Below, one piece after another: positions 1 to 10,664 of a stretch of DNA of 64,000 nucleotides. The number at the start of each line of letters is the position of its first letter. The stretch's first letter is position 1. The notes beneath the pieces are model-generated. The model was not told the DNA's origin. It worked only from the letters and a program-made list of their open reading frames with translations, and did no database searches. Position numbers and translations under genes: made by a program. The DNA comes from Hippasteria phrygiana. Taxonomy: Eukaryota; Echinodermata; Asteroidea; Valvatida; Goniasteridae. The stretch is taken from contig JAZGUH010000255.1 of NCBI GenBank assembly GCA_037893225.1, positions 62,001 to 126,000 of the forward strand. Direction: 5' to 3'.

Positions 1-116
1 CACACAGAGTTTATGGGAAGACATTTGTTGCGAGGTTTGAATTTTCTCGAAGAGTTCTCACGCTATGAAGCTGACGATGGTCTCAAATTGTTCCGCTAGA
101 TATAAGCTACCCATAC
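1..116 (+). repeat. Partial monomer at the left edge
   Basis: These 116 bases are the right-hand half of a unit, from about +119. They carry the TTTATGGGAAGACATTTG variant, the heat shock element match, CTGACGATGG, and AGATATAAG in place of the BglII site. The sequence looks the same as the unit tail beginning at 2576. The array therefore continues to the left of the window, and the duplicated block starting here probably does too. Confidence 0.93.
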
Positions 117-584
117 GTGTGAAAATTACTAGATTTGGTCAATATCCCATTCAATTATGAACAGGGAAAGGAGGGGCGTTCATCTGAAAATGTGGCAAAC
201 GTTAAGCAGTCACAATGCAGTAAACGGAAGAACGCACACAGAGTTCACAGGAAGAAATTTGTTGCGAGATTTGAATTTTCTCGAAGAGTTCTAACGCTGT
301 GAAGCTGGCGATGGTCTGAAATTGTTGCGCTATATCTAAGCTACCCATACGTGTACAAATTACTGGATTTGGTCAATATCCCATTCAATTATGAACAGGG
401 AAAGGAGGGGCGTTCATCTGAAAATGTGGCAAACGTTAAGCAGTCACAATGCAGTAAACGGAAGAACGCACACAGAGTTCACAGGAAGAAATTTGTTGCG
501 AGATTTGAATTTTCTCGAAGAGTTCTAACGCTGTGAAGCTGGCGATGGTCTGAAATTGTTGCGCTATATCTAAGCTACCCATAC

Positions 585-818
585 GTGTACAAATTACTGG
601 ATTTGGTCAATATCCCATTCAATTATGAACAGGGAAAGGAGGGGCGTTCATCTGAAAATGTGGCAAACGTTAAGCAGTCACAATGCAGTAAACGGGAGAA
701 CGCACACAGAGTTCACGGGAAGAACTTTGTTGCGAGGTTTGAATTTTCTCGAAGAGTTCTCACGCTATGAAGCTGGCGATGGTCTGAAATTGTTGCGCTA
801 GATCTAAGCTACCCATAC
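585..818 (+). repeat. Representative 234-bp monomer (reference for +1 to +234 numbering)
   Basis: This unit shows the common layout. GTGTACAAATTACTGG opens the unit. A purine-rich run (AGGGAAAGGAGGGG) lies at +47 to +60. AACGTT is at +82 to +87. A variable stretch spans about +128 to +146. TGAATTTTCTCGAAG, a match to the heat shock element consensus, is at +156 to +170. TAGATCTA, an 8-bp palindrome with a BglII site, is at +215 to +222. My base count gives 43 C and 60 G in 234 bp (44% G+C) and 11 CpG, close to the product expectation. TTGTTGCG occurs twice per unit (about +143 and +206), but I see no convincing internal half-repeat, so 234 bp is the true basic period and not a dimer of 117. 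Confidence 0.93.
740..754 (+). promoter_or_regulatory. Heat shock element match, representative of nearly every monomer
   Basis: TGAATTTTCTCGAAG fits nGAAnnTTCnnGAAn, the three-unit alternating consensus known to bind trimeric heat shock factor. A fourth TTC follows (GAGTTC) but is displaced by one base from ideal spacing. The match sits at +156 to +170 of the unit. By my reading it is kept in all but about seven complete units: 34752 and 35921 (deletion), 35219 (CTCCAAG), and 38260, 42004, 45046 and 60725 (TTAATTTTC). The consensus match is seen in the sequence; binding and function are inferred and untested. Confidence 0.45.
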
Positions 819-1052
819 GTGTGAAAATTACTGGATTTGGTCAATATACCATTCAATTATGAACAGGGAAAGGAGTGGCGTTCATCTGAAAATGTGGCAA
901 ACGTTAAGCAGCCACAATGCAGTAAACCGGAGAACGCACACAGAGTTCACGGGAAAAATGTTTTTGCGAGGTTTGAATTTTCTCGAAGAGTTCTAACGCT
1001 GTGAAGCTGGCGATGGTCTCAAATTGTTGCGCTAGATCTAAGCTACCCATAC

Positions 1053-1287
1053 GTGTACAAATTACTGGATTTGGTCAATATACCATTCAATTATGAACAG
1101 GGAAAGGAGGGGCGTTCATCTGAAAATGTGGCAAACGTTAAGCAGTCACAATGCAGTAAACGGGAGAACGCACACAGAGTTACACGGGAAATAATTAGTT
1201 GCGAGGTTTGAATTTTCTCGAAGAGTTCTAACGCTGTGAAGCTGGCGATGGTCTCAAATTGTTGCGCTAGATCTAAGCTACCCATAC
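1053..1287 (+). repeat. 235-bp monomer with GAGTTACACGGG insertion
   Basis: An extra A in GAGTTACACGGG (others read GAGTTCACGGG) makes this unit 235 bp: the next GTGT is at 1288 instead of 1287. Identical 235-bp units begin at 3628, 13457 and 16266, so the single-base insertion was copied with its flanking block and is a useful marker of common descent. The insertion also changes the frame of the incidental open frame through the unit. Confidence 0.9.
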
Positions 1288-2575
1288 GTGTGAAAATTGC
1301 TGTATTTGGTCAATATCCCATTCAATTATGAACAGGGAAAGGAGGGGCGTTCATCTGAAAATTTGGCAAACGTTAAGCAGCCACAATGCAGTAAACGGGA
1401 GAACGCACACAGAGTTCACGGGAAGAACTTTGTTGCGAGGTTTGAATTTTCTCGAAGAGTTCTAACGCTGTGAAGCTGGCGATTGTCTGAAATTGTTGCG
1501 CTAGATCTAAGCTACTCATACGTGTGAAAATTGCTGGATTTGGTCAATATCCCATTCAATTATGAACAGGGAAAGGAGGGGCGTTCATCTGAAAATGTGG
1601 CAAACGTCAAGCAGTCACAATGCAGTAAACGGGAGAACGCACACAGAGTTCACGGGAAATAATTAGTTGCGAGGTTTGAATTTTCTCGAAGAGTTCTAAC
1701 GCTGTGAAGCTGGCGATGGTCTCAAATTGTTGCGCTAGATCTAAGCTACCCATACGTGTGAAAATTGCTGTATTTGGTCAATATCCCATTCAATTATGAA
1801 CAGGGAAAGGAGGGGCGTTCATCTGAAAATTTGGCAAACGTTAAGCAGTCACAATGCAGTAAACGGAAGAACGCACACAGAGTTCACAGGAAGAAATTTG
1901 TTGCGAGATTTGAATTTTCTCGAAGAGTTCTAACGCTGTGAAGCTGGCGATGGTCTGAAATTGTTGCGCTATATCTAAGCTACCCATACGTGTACAAATT
2001 ACTGGATTTGGTCAATATCCCATTCAATTATGAACAGGGAAAGGAGGGGCGTTCATCTGAAAATGTGGCAAACGTTAAGCAGTCACAATGCAGTAAACGG
2101 GAGAACGCACACAGAGTTCACGGGAAGAACTTTGTTGCGAGGTTTGAATTTTCTCGAAGAGTTCTCACGCTATGAAGCTGGCGATGGTCTGAAATTGTTG
2201 CGCTAGATCTAAGCTACACATACGTGTACAAATTACTGGATTTGGTCAATATCCCATTCAATTATGAACAGGGAAAGGAGGGGCGTTCATCTGAAAATTT
2301 GGCAAACGTTAAGCAGTCACAATGCAGTAAACGGGAGAACGCACACAGAGTTCATGGGAAAAAAATTGTTGCGAGGTTTGAATTTTCTCGAAGAGTTCTC
2401 ACGCTATGAAGCTGGCGATGGTCTCAAATTGTTGCGCTAGATCTAAGCTACCCATACGTGTGAAAATTACTGGATTTGGTCAATATCCCATTCAATTATG
2501 AACAGGGAAAGGAGGGGCGTTCATCTGAAAATGTGGCAAACGTCAAGCAGTCACAATGCAGTAAACGGGAGAACG

Positions 2576-4129
2576 CACACAGAGTTTATGGGAAGACATT
2601 TGTTGCGAGGTTTGAATTTTCTCGAAGAGTTCTCACGCTATGAAGCTGACGATGGTCTCAAATTGTTCCGCTAGATATAAGCTACCCATACGTGTGAAAA
2701 TTACTAGATTTGGTCAATATCCCATTCAATTATGAACAGGGAAAGGAGGGGCGTTCATCTGAAAATGTGGCAAACGTTAAGCAGTCACAATGCAGTAAAC
2801 GGAAGAACGCACACAGAGTTCACAGGAAGAAATTTGTTGCGAGATTTGAATTTTCTCGAAGAGTTCTAACGCTGTGAAGCTGGCGATGGTCTGAAATTGT
2901 TGCGCTATATCTAAGCTACCCATACGTGTACAAATTACTGGATTTGGTCAATATCCCATTCAATTATGAACAGGGAAAGGAGGGGCGTTCATCTGAAAAT
3001 GTGGCAAACGTTAAGCAGTCACAATGCAGTAAACGGAAGAACGCACACAGAGTTCACAGGAAGAAATTTGTTGCGAGATTTGAATTTTCTCGAAGAGTTC
3101 TAACGCTGTGAAGCTGGCGATGGTCTGAAATTGTTGCGCTATATCTAAGCTACCCATACGTGTACAAATTACTGGATTTGGTCAATATCCCATTCAATTA
3201 TGAACAGGGAAAGGAGGGGCGTTCATCTGAAAATGTGGCAAACGTTAAGCAGTCACAATGCAGTAAACGGGAGAACGCACACAGAGTTCACGGGAAGAAC
3301 TTTGTTGCGAGGTTTGAATTTTCTCGAAGAGTTCTCACGCTATGAAGCTGGCGATGGTCTGAAATTGTTGCGCTAGATCTAAGCTACCCATACGTGTGAA
3401 AATTACTGGATTTGGTCAATATACCATTCAATTATGAACAGGGAAAGGAGTGGCGTTCATCTGAAAATGTGGCAAACGTTAAGCAGCCACAATGCAGTAA
3501 ACCGGAGAACGCACACAGAGTTCACGGGAAAAATGTTTTTGCGAGGTTTGAATTTTCTCGAAGAGTTCTAACGCTGTGAAGCTGGCGATGGTCTCAAATT
3601 GTTGCGCTAGATCTAAGCTACCCATACGTGTACAAATTACTGGATTTGGTCAATATACCATTCAATTATGAACAGGGAAAGGAGGGGCGTTCATCTGAAA
3701 ATGTGGCAAACGTTAAGCAGTCACAATGCAGTAAACGGGAGAACGCACACAGAGTTACACGGGAAATAATTAGTTGCGAGGTTTGAATTTTCTCGAAGAG
3801 TTCTAACGCTGTGAAGCTGGCGATGGTCTCAAATTGTTGCGCTAGATCTAAGCTACCCATACGTGTGAAAATTGCTGTATTTGGTCAATATCCCATTCAA
3901 TTATGAACAGGGAAAGGAGGGGCGTTCATCTGAAAATTTGGCAAACGTTAAGCAGCCACAATGCAGTAAACGGGAGAACGCACACAGAGTTCACGGGAAG
4001 AACTTTGTTGCGAGGTTTGAATTTTCTCGAAGAGTTCTAACGCTGTGAAGCTGGCGATTGTCTGAAATTGTTGCGCTAGATCTAAGCTACTCATACGTGT
4101 GAAAATTGCTGGATTTGGTCAATATCCCA
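2576..4129 (+). repeat. Block duplication, copy B (partner at 1-1554)
   Basis: Second copy of the block described at 1-1554, with the same rare markers in the same order. Together with the 1,021 bp between the copies it represents one 11-monomer step, so the arrangement looks like one and a half turns of an 11-mer HOR. Its right end continues into a unit with CCCATTAAATT and CATGGGAAAAAAATTG (4097-4330). That unit type recurs near 13926 and 16735. Confidence 0.85.
3628..3862 (+). repeat. 235-bp monomer, second copy
   Basis: Carries the same GAGTTACACGGG insertion as the unit at 1053. The next unit starts at 3863. It lies in the duplicated block 2576-4129 at the position equivalent to 1053. 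Confidence 0.9.
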
Positions 4130-4330
4130 TTAAATTATGAACAGGGAAAGGAGGGGCGTTCATCTGAAAATTTGGCAAACGTTAAGCAGTCACAATGCAG
4201 TAAACGGGAGAACGCACACAGAGTTCATGGGAAAAAAATTGTTGCGAGGTTTGAATTTTCTCGAAGAGTTCTCACGCTATGAAGCTGGCGATGGTCTCAA
4301 ATTGTTGCGCTAGATCTAAGCTACCCATAC

Positions 4331-4564
4331 GTGTGAAAATTACTGGATTTGGTCAATATCCCATTCAATTATGAACAGGGAAAGGAGGGGCGTTCATCTG
4401 AAAATGTGGCAAACGTCAAGCAGTCACAATGCAGTAAACGGAAGAACGCACACAGAGTTCACAGGAAGAAATTTGTTGCGAGATTTGAATTTTCTCGAAG
4501 AGTTCTAACGCTGTGAAGCTGGCGATGGTCTCAAATTGTTGCGCTATATCTAAGCTACCCATAC
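4331..4564 (+). repeat. Chimeric monomer
   Basis: The left part, with CCCATTCAATT and AACGTCAAGC, matches the unit at 2458 or 14160. From about +111 it reads CGGAAGAACGC and CACAGGAAGAAATTTG, matching a different class. In the relatives at 2458 and 14160 the same head is followed by CGGGAG and TTTATGGGAAGACATTTG. The switch falls between about +86 and +112, as in several other chimeras in the array. Confidence 0.7.
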
Positions 4565-6452
4565 GTGTACAAATTGCTGGATTTGGTCAATATCCCATTC
4601 AATTATGAACAGGGAAAGGAGGGGCGTTCATCTGAAAATGTGGCAAACGTTAAGCAGTCACAATGCAGTAAACGGAAGAACGCACACAGAGTTCACAGGA
4701 AGAAATTTGTTGCGAGATTTGAATTTTCTCGAAGAGTTCTAACGCTGTGAAGCTGGCGATGGTCTGAAATTGTTGCGCTATATCTAAGCTACCCATACGT
4801 GTACAAATTACTGGATTTGGTCAATATCCCATTCAATTATGAACAGGGAAAGGAGGGGCGTTCATCTGAAAATGTGGCAAACGTTAAGCAGTCACAATGC
4901 AGTAAACGGGAGAACGCACACAGAGTTCACGGGAAGAACTTTGTTGCGAGGTTTGAATTTTCTCGAAGAGTTCTCACGCTATGAAGCTGGCGATGGTCTG
5001 AAATTGTTGCGCTAGATCTAAGCTACCCATACGTGTGAAAATTACTGGATTTGGTCAATATCCCATTCAATTATGAACAGGGAAAGGAGTGGCGTTCATC
5101 TGAAAATGTGGCAAACGTTAAGCAGTCACAATGCAGTAAACGGGAGAACGCACACAGAGTTCACGGGAAATAATTAGTTGCGAGGTTTGAATTTTCTCGA
5201 AGAGTTCTAACGCTGTGAAGCTGGCGATGGTCTCAAATTGTTGCGCTAGATCTAAGCTACCCATAAGTGTGAAAATTACTGGATTTGGTCAATATCCCAT
5301 TAAATTATGAACAGGGAAAGGAGGGGCGTTCATCTGAAAATGTGGCAAACGTTGAGCAGTCACAATGAAGTAAACGGGAGAACGCACACAGAGTTTATGG
5401 GAAGAAATTTGTTGCGAGGTTTGAATTTTCTCGAAGAGTTCTCACGCTGTGAAGCTGACGATGGTCTCAAATTGTTCCGCTAGATATAAGCTACCCATAC
5501 GTGTGAAAATTACTAGATTTGGTCAATATCCCATTCAATTATGAACAGGGAAAGGAGGGGCGTTCATCTGAAAATGTGGCAAACGTTAAGCAGTCACAAT
5601 GCAGTAAACGGAAGAACGCACACAGAGTTCACAGGAAGAAATTTGTTGCGAGATTTGAATTTTCTCGAAGAGTTCTAACGCTGTGAAGCTGGCGATGGTC
5701 TGAAATTGTTGCGCTATATCTAAGCTACCCATACGTGTACAAATTACTGGATTTGGTCAATATCCCATTCAATTATGAACAGGGAAAGGAGGGGCGTTCA
5801 TCTGAAAATGTGGCAAACGTTAAGCAGTCACAATGCAGTAAACGGGAGAACGCAAACAGAGTTCACGGGAAGAACTTTGTTGCGAGGTTTGAATTTTCTC
5901 GAAGAGTTCTCACGCTATGAAGCTGGCGATGGTCTGAAATTGTTGCGCTAGATCTAAGCTACCCATACGTGTGAAAATTACTGGATTTGGTCAATATCCC
6001 ATTCAATTATGAACAGGGAAAGGAGGGGCGTTCATCTGAAAATGTGGCAAACGTTAAGCAGTCACAATGCAGTAAACGGGAGAACGCACACAGAGTTCAC
6101 GGGAAATAATTAGTTGCGAGGTTTGAATTTTCTCGAAGAGTTCTAACGCTGTGAAGCTGGCGATGGTCTGAAATTGTTGCGCTAGATCTAAGCTACCCAT
6201 AAGTGTGAAAATTACTGGATTTGGTCAATATCCCATTAAATTATGCACAGGGAAAGGAGGGGCGTTCATCTGAAAATTTGGCAAACGTTAAGCAGTCACA
6301 ATGCAGTAAACGGAAGAACGCACACAGAGTTCACAGGAAGAAATTTGTTGCGAGATTTGAATTTTCTCGAAGAGTTCTAACGCTGTGAAGCTGGCGATGG
6401 TCTGAAATTGTTGCGCTATATCTAAGCTACCCATACGTGTACAAATTACTGG

Positions 6453-9355
6453 ATTTGGTCAATATCCCATTCAATTATGAACAGGGAAAGGAGGGGCGTT
6501 CATCTGAAAATTTGGCAAACGTTAAGCAGTCACAATGCAGTAAACGGGAGAACGCACACAGAGTTCACGGGAAGAACTTTGTTGCGAGGTTTGAATTTTC
6601 TCGAAGAGTTCTCACGCTATGAAGCTGGCGATGGTCTGAAATTGTTGCGCTAGATCTAAGCTACCCATACGTGTGAAAATTACTGGATTTGGTCAATATC
6701 CCATTCAATTATGAACAGGGAAAGGAGGGGCGTTCATCTGGAAATGTGGCAAACGTTAAGCAGCCACAATGCAGTAAACCGGAGAACGCACACAGAGTTC
6801 ACGGGAATTTTTTTTTTGCGAGGTTGGAATTTTCTCGAAGAGTTCTAACGCTGTGAAGCTGGCGATGATCTGAAATTGTTGCGCTATATCTAAGCTACCC
6901 ATACGTGTACAAATTACTGGATTTGGTCAATATACCATTCAATTATGAACAGGGAAAGGAGGGGCGTTCATCTGAAAATTTGGCAAACGTTAAGCAGTCA
7001 CAATGCAGTAAACGGGAGAACGCACACAGAGTTCATGGGAAAAAAATTGTTGCGAGGTTTGAATTTTCTCGAAGAGTTCTCACGCTATGAAGCTGGCGAT
7101 GGTCTCAAATTGTTGCGCTAGATCTAAGCTACCCATACGTGTGAAAATTACTGGATTTGGTCAATATCCCATTCAATTATGAACAGGGAAAGGAGGGGCG
7201 TTCATCTGAAAATGTGGCAAACGTCAAGCAGTCACAATGCAGTAAACGGGAGAACGCACACAGAGTTTATGGGAAGACATTTGTTGCGAGGTTTGAATTT
7301 TCTCGAAGAGTTCTCACGCTATGAAGCTGACGATGGTCTCAAATTGTTCCGCTAGATATAAGCTACCCATACGTGTTAAAATTACTAGATTTGGTCAATA
7401 TCCCATTCAATTATGAACAGGGAAAGGAGGGGCGTTCATCTGAAAATGTGGCAAACGTTAAGCAGTCACAATGCAGTAAACGGAAGAACGCACACAGAGT
7501 TCACAGGAAGAAATTTGTTGCGAGATTTGAATTTTCTCGAAGAGTTCTAACGCTGTGAAGCTGGCGATGGTCTGAAATTGTTGCGCTATATCTAAGCTAC
7601 CCATACGTGTACAAATTACTGGATTTGGTCAATATCCCATTCAATTATGAACAGGGAAAGGAGGGGCGTTCATCTGAAAATGTGGCAAACGTTAAGCAGT
7701 CACAATGCAGTAAACGGGAGAACGCACACAGAGTTCACGGGAAATAATTAGTTGCGAGGTTTGAATTTTCTCGAAGAGTTCTAACGCTGTGAAGCTGGCG
7801 ATGGTCTCAAATTGTTGCGCTAGATCTAAGCTACCCATACGTGTGAAAATTGCTGTATTTGGTCAATATCCCATTCAATTATGAACAGGGAAAGGAGGGG
7901 CGTTCATCTGAAAATTTGGCAAACGTTAAGCAGTCACAATGCAGTAAACGGGAGAACGCACACAGAGTTCACGGGAAGAACTTTGTTGCGAGGTTTGAAT
8001 TTTCTCGAAGAGTTCTCACGCTATGAAGCTGGCGATGGTCTGAAATTGTTGCGCTAGATCTAAGCTACCCATACGTGTGAAAATTACTGGATTTGGTCAA
8101 TATCCCATTCAATTATGAACAGGGAAAGGAGGGGCGTTCATCTGGAAATGTGGCAAACGTTAAGCAGCCACAATGCAGTAAACCGGAGAACGCACACAGA
8201 GTTCACGGGAATTTTTTTTTTGCGAGGTTGGAATTTTCTCGAAGAGTTCTAACGCTGTGAAGCTGGCGATGATCTGAAATTGTTGCGCTATATCTAAGCT
8301 ACCCATACGTGTACAAATTACTGGATTTGGTCAATATACCATTCAATTATGAACAGGGAAAGGAGGGGCGTTCATCTGAAAATTTGGCAAACGTTAAGCA
8401 GTCACAATGCAGTAAACGGGAGAACGCACACAGAGTTCATGGGAAAAAAATTGTTGCGAGGTTTGAATTTTCTCGAAGAGTTCTCACGCTATGAAGCTGG
8501 CGATGGTCTCAAATTGTTGCGCTAGATCTAAGCTACCCATACGTGTGAAAATTACTGGATTTGGTCAATATCCCATTCAATTATGAACAGGGAAAGGAGG
8601 GGCGTTCATCTGAAAATGTGGCAAACGTCAAGCAGTCACAATGCAGTAAACGGGAGAACGCACACAGAGTTTATGGGAAGACATTTGTTGCGAGGTTTGA
8701 ATTTTCTCGAAGAGTTCTCACGCTATGAAGCTGACGATGGTCTCAAATTGTTCCGCTAGATATAAGCTACCCATACGTGTTAAAATTACTAGATTTGGTC
8801 AATATCCCATTCAATTATGAACAGGGAAAGGAGGGGCGTTCATCTGAAAATGTGGCAAACGTTAAGCAGTCACAATGCAGTAAACGGAAGAACGCACACA
8901 GAGTTCACAGGAAGAAATTTGTTGCGAGATTTGAATTTTCTCGAAGAGTTCTAACGCTGTGAAGCTGGCGATGGTCTGAAATTGTTGCGCTATATCTAAG
9001 CTACCCATACGTGTACAAAGTACTGGATTTGGTCAATATCCCATTCAATTATGAACAGGGAAAGGAGGGGCGTTCATCTGAAAATGTGGCAAACGTTAAG
9101 CAGTCACAATGCAGTAAACGGGAGAACGCACACAGAGTTCACGGGAAATAATTAGTTGCGAGGTTTGAATTTTCTCGAAGAGTTCTAACGCTGTGAAGCT
9201 GGCGATGGTCTCAAATTGTTGCGCTAGATCTAAGCTACCCATACGTGTGAAAATTGCTGTATTTGGTCAATATCCCATTCAATTATGAACAGGGAAAGGA
9301 GGGGCGTTCATCTGAAAATTTGGCAAACGTTAAGCAGTCACAATGCAGTAAACGG
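6453..9355 (+). repeat. 1,404-bp (6-mer) tandem duplication, two overlapping copies
   Basis: Bases 6453-7951 match 7857-9355 at an offset of exactly 1,404 bp (6 x 234). Shared markers are the CTGGAAATG unit with a run of ten T (6671 and 8075), CATGGGAAAAAAATTG (6905 and 8309), AACGTCAAGC with TTTATGGGAAGACATTTG (7139 and 8543), and GTGTTAAAATTACTAG (7373 and 8777). The only difference I noticed is ACAAAGTAC at 9011-9023 against ACAAATTAC. The copies separate at ACGGGAG (7952) against ACGGAAG (9356). Confidence 0.85.
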
Positions 9356-10523
9356 AAGAACGCACACAGAGTTCACAGGAAGAAATTTGTTGCGAGATTT
9401 GAATTTTCTCGAAGAGTTCTAACGCTGTGAAGCTGGCGATGGTCTGAAATTGTTGCGCTATATCTAAGCTACCCATACGTGTACAAATTACTGGATTTGG
9501 TCAATATCCCATTCAATTATGAACAGGGAAAGGAGGGGCGTTCATCTGAAAATGTGGCAAACGTTAAGCAGTCACAATGCAGTAAACGGGAGAACGCACA
9601 CAGAGTTCACGGGAAGAACTTTGTTGCGAGGTTTGAATTTTCTCGAAGAGTTCTCACGCTATGAAGCTGGCGATGGTCTGAAATTGTTGCGCTAGATCTA
9701 AGCTACCCATACGTGTACAAATTACTGGATTTGGTCAATATCCCATTCAATTATGAACAGGGAAAGGAGGGGCGTTCATCTGAAAATGTGGCAAACGTTA
9801 AGCAGTCACAATGCAGTAAACGGGAGAACGCACACAGAGTTCACGGGAAATAATTAGTTGCGAGGTTTGAATTTTCTCGAAGAGTTCTAACGCTGTGAAG
9901 CTGGCGATGGTCTGAAATTGTTGCGCTAGATCTAAGCTACCCATACGTGTGAAAATTGCTGTATTTGGTCAATATCAAATTCAATTATGAACAGGGAAAG
10001 GAGGGGCGTTCATCTGAAAATGTGGCAAACGTTAAGCAGTCACAATGCAGTAAACGGAAGAACGCACACAGAGTTCACAGGAAGAAATTTGTTGCGAGAT
10101 TTGAATTTTCTCGAAGAGTTCTAACGCTGTGAAGCTGGCGATGGTCTGAAATTGTTGCGCTATATCTAAGCTACCCATACGTGTACAAATTACTGGATTT
10201 GGTCAATATCCCATTCAATTATGAACAGGGAAAGGAGGGGCGTTCATCTGAAAATTTGGCAAACGTTAAGCAGTCACAATGCAGTAAACGGGAGAACGCA
10301 CACAGAGTTCACGGGAAGAACTTTGTTGCGAGGTTTGAATTTTCTCGAAGAGTTCTCACGCTATGAAGCTGGCGATGGTCTGAAATTGTTGCGCTAGATC
10401 TAAGCTACCCATACGTGTGAAAATTACTGGATTTGGTCAATATACCATTCAATTATGAACAGGGAAAGGAGTAGCGTTCATCTGAAAATGTGGCAAACGT
10501 TAAGCAGCCACAATGCAGTAAAC
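7857..10523 (+). repeat. 12-mer HOR unit (2,808 bp period), copy 1
   Basis: Matches 10665-13331 at an offset of exactly 2,808 bp (12 x 234). Shared order: AAGAACTTTG unit, T10 unit, CATGGGAAAAAAATTG unit, TTTATGGGAAGACATTTG unit, GTGTTAAAATTACTAG unit, AAATAATTAG unit, GCTGTATTTGG unit, further units including TATCAAATTCAATT (9947 and 12755), and the GAGTAGCG unit (10415 and 13223). The copies part at AAACGGAAG (10524) against AAACCGGAG (13332). Confidence 0.85.
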
Positions 10524-10664
10524 GGAAGAACGCACACAGAGTTCACAGGAAGAAATTTGTTGCGAGATTTGAATTTTCTCGAAGAGTTCTAACGCTGTGA
10601 AGCTGGCGATGGTCTGAAATTGTTGCGCTATATCTAAGCTACCCATACGTGTACAAATTACTGG

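Larger units (their letters stand above)
1..1554 (+). repeat. Block duplication, copy A (partner at 2576-4129)
   Basis: By eye this stretch is the same as 2576-4129 at an offset of 2,575 bp, which is 11 monomers plus 1 bp. The extra base comes from the 235-bp unit between the copies' equivalent points. Shared rare markers in the same order are TTTATGGGAAGACATTTG with TTCCGCTAGATATAAG, two successive CACAGGAAG units, GAGTGGCG with AAACCGG and AAAATGTTTTTG, GAGTTACACGGG, and GATTGTCTG with CTACTCATAC. The copies part at CCCATTCAATT (about 1555) against CCCATTAAATT (about 4130). Confidence 0.85.

Noticed and set aside
351..536. Recurring 61-codon open frame (and copies throughout the array) as a gene
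   Set aside because: It begins with GTG, not ATG, in a eukaryotic satellite. It is created by the periodicity of the repeat, and variants add or remove stops freely between copies. No signal for translation or a known domain is visible.
585..818. 234 bp as a dimer of a 117-bp unit
   Set aside because: TTGTTGCG occurs twice per unit, but about 63 bp apart, and the two halves do not otherwise align.
585..818. Homology to the Drosophila hsr-omega repeat (ATAGGTAGG motif)
   Set aside because: The reverse complement contains ATGGGTAGC, which is only loosely similar. One short inexact match is not evidence.
585..818. RNA polymerase III promoter (tRNA-like A and B boxes) in the monomer
   Set aside because: GCGTTCATCTG departs from the GGTTCGANNCC B box at several fixed positions, and no A box lies at a suitable distance.
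1091..1285. 64-codon ATG-started frame on the minus strand, repeated at 3666, 13495, 16304 and 52338
   Set aside because: It exists only in units where a 1-bp insertion shifts a stop out of frame, and it is lost in all others. That is the behaviour of an accidental frame, not a conserved protein.
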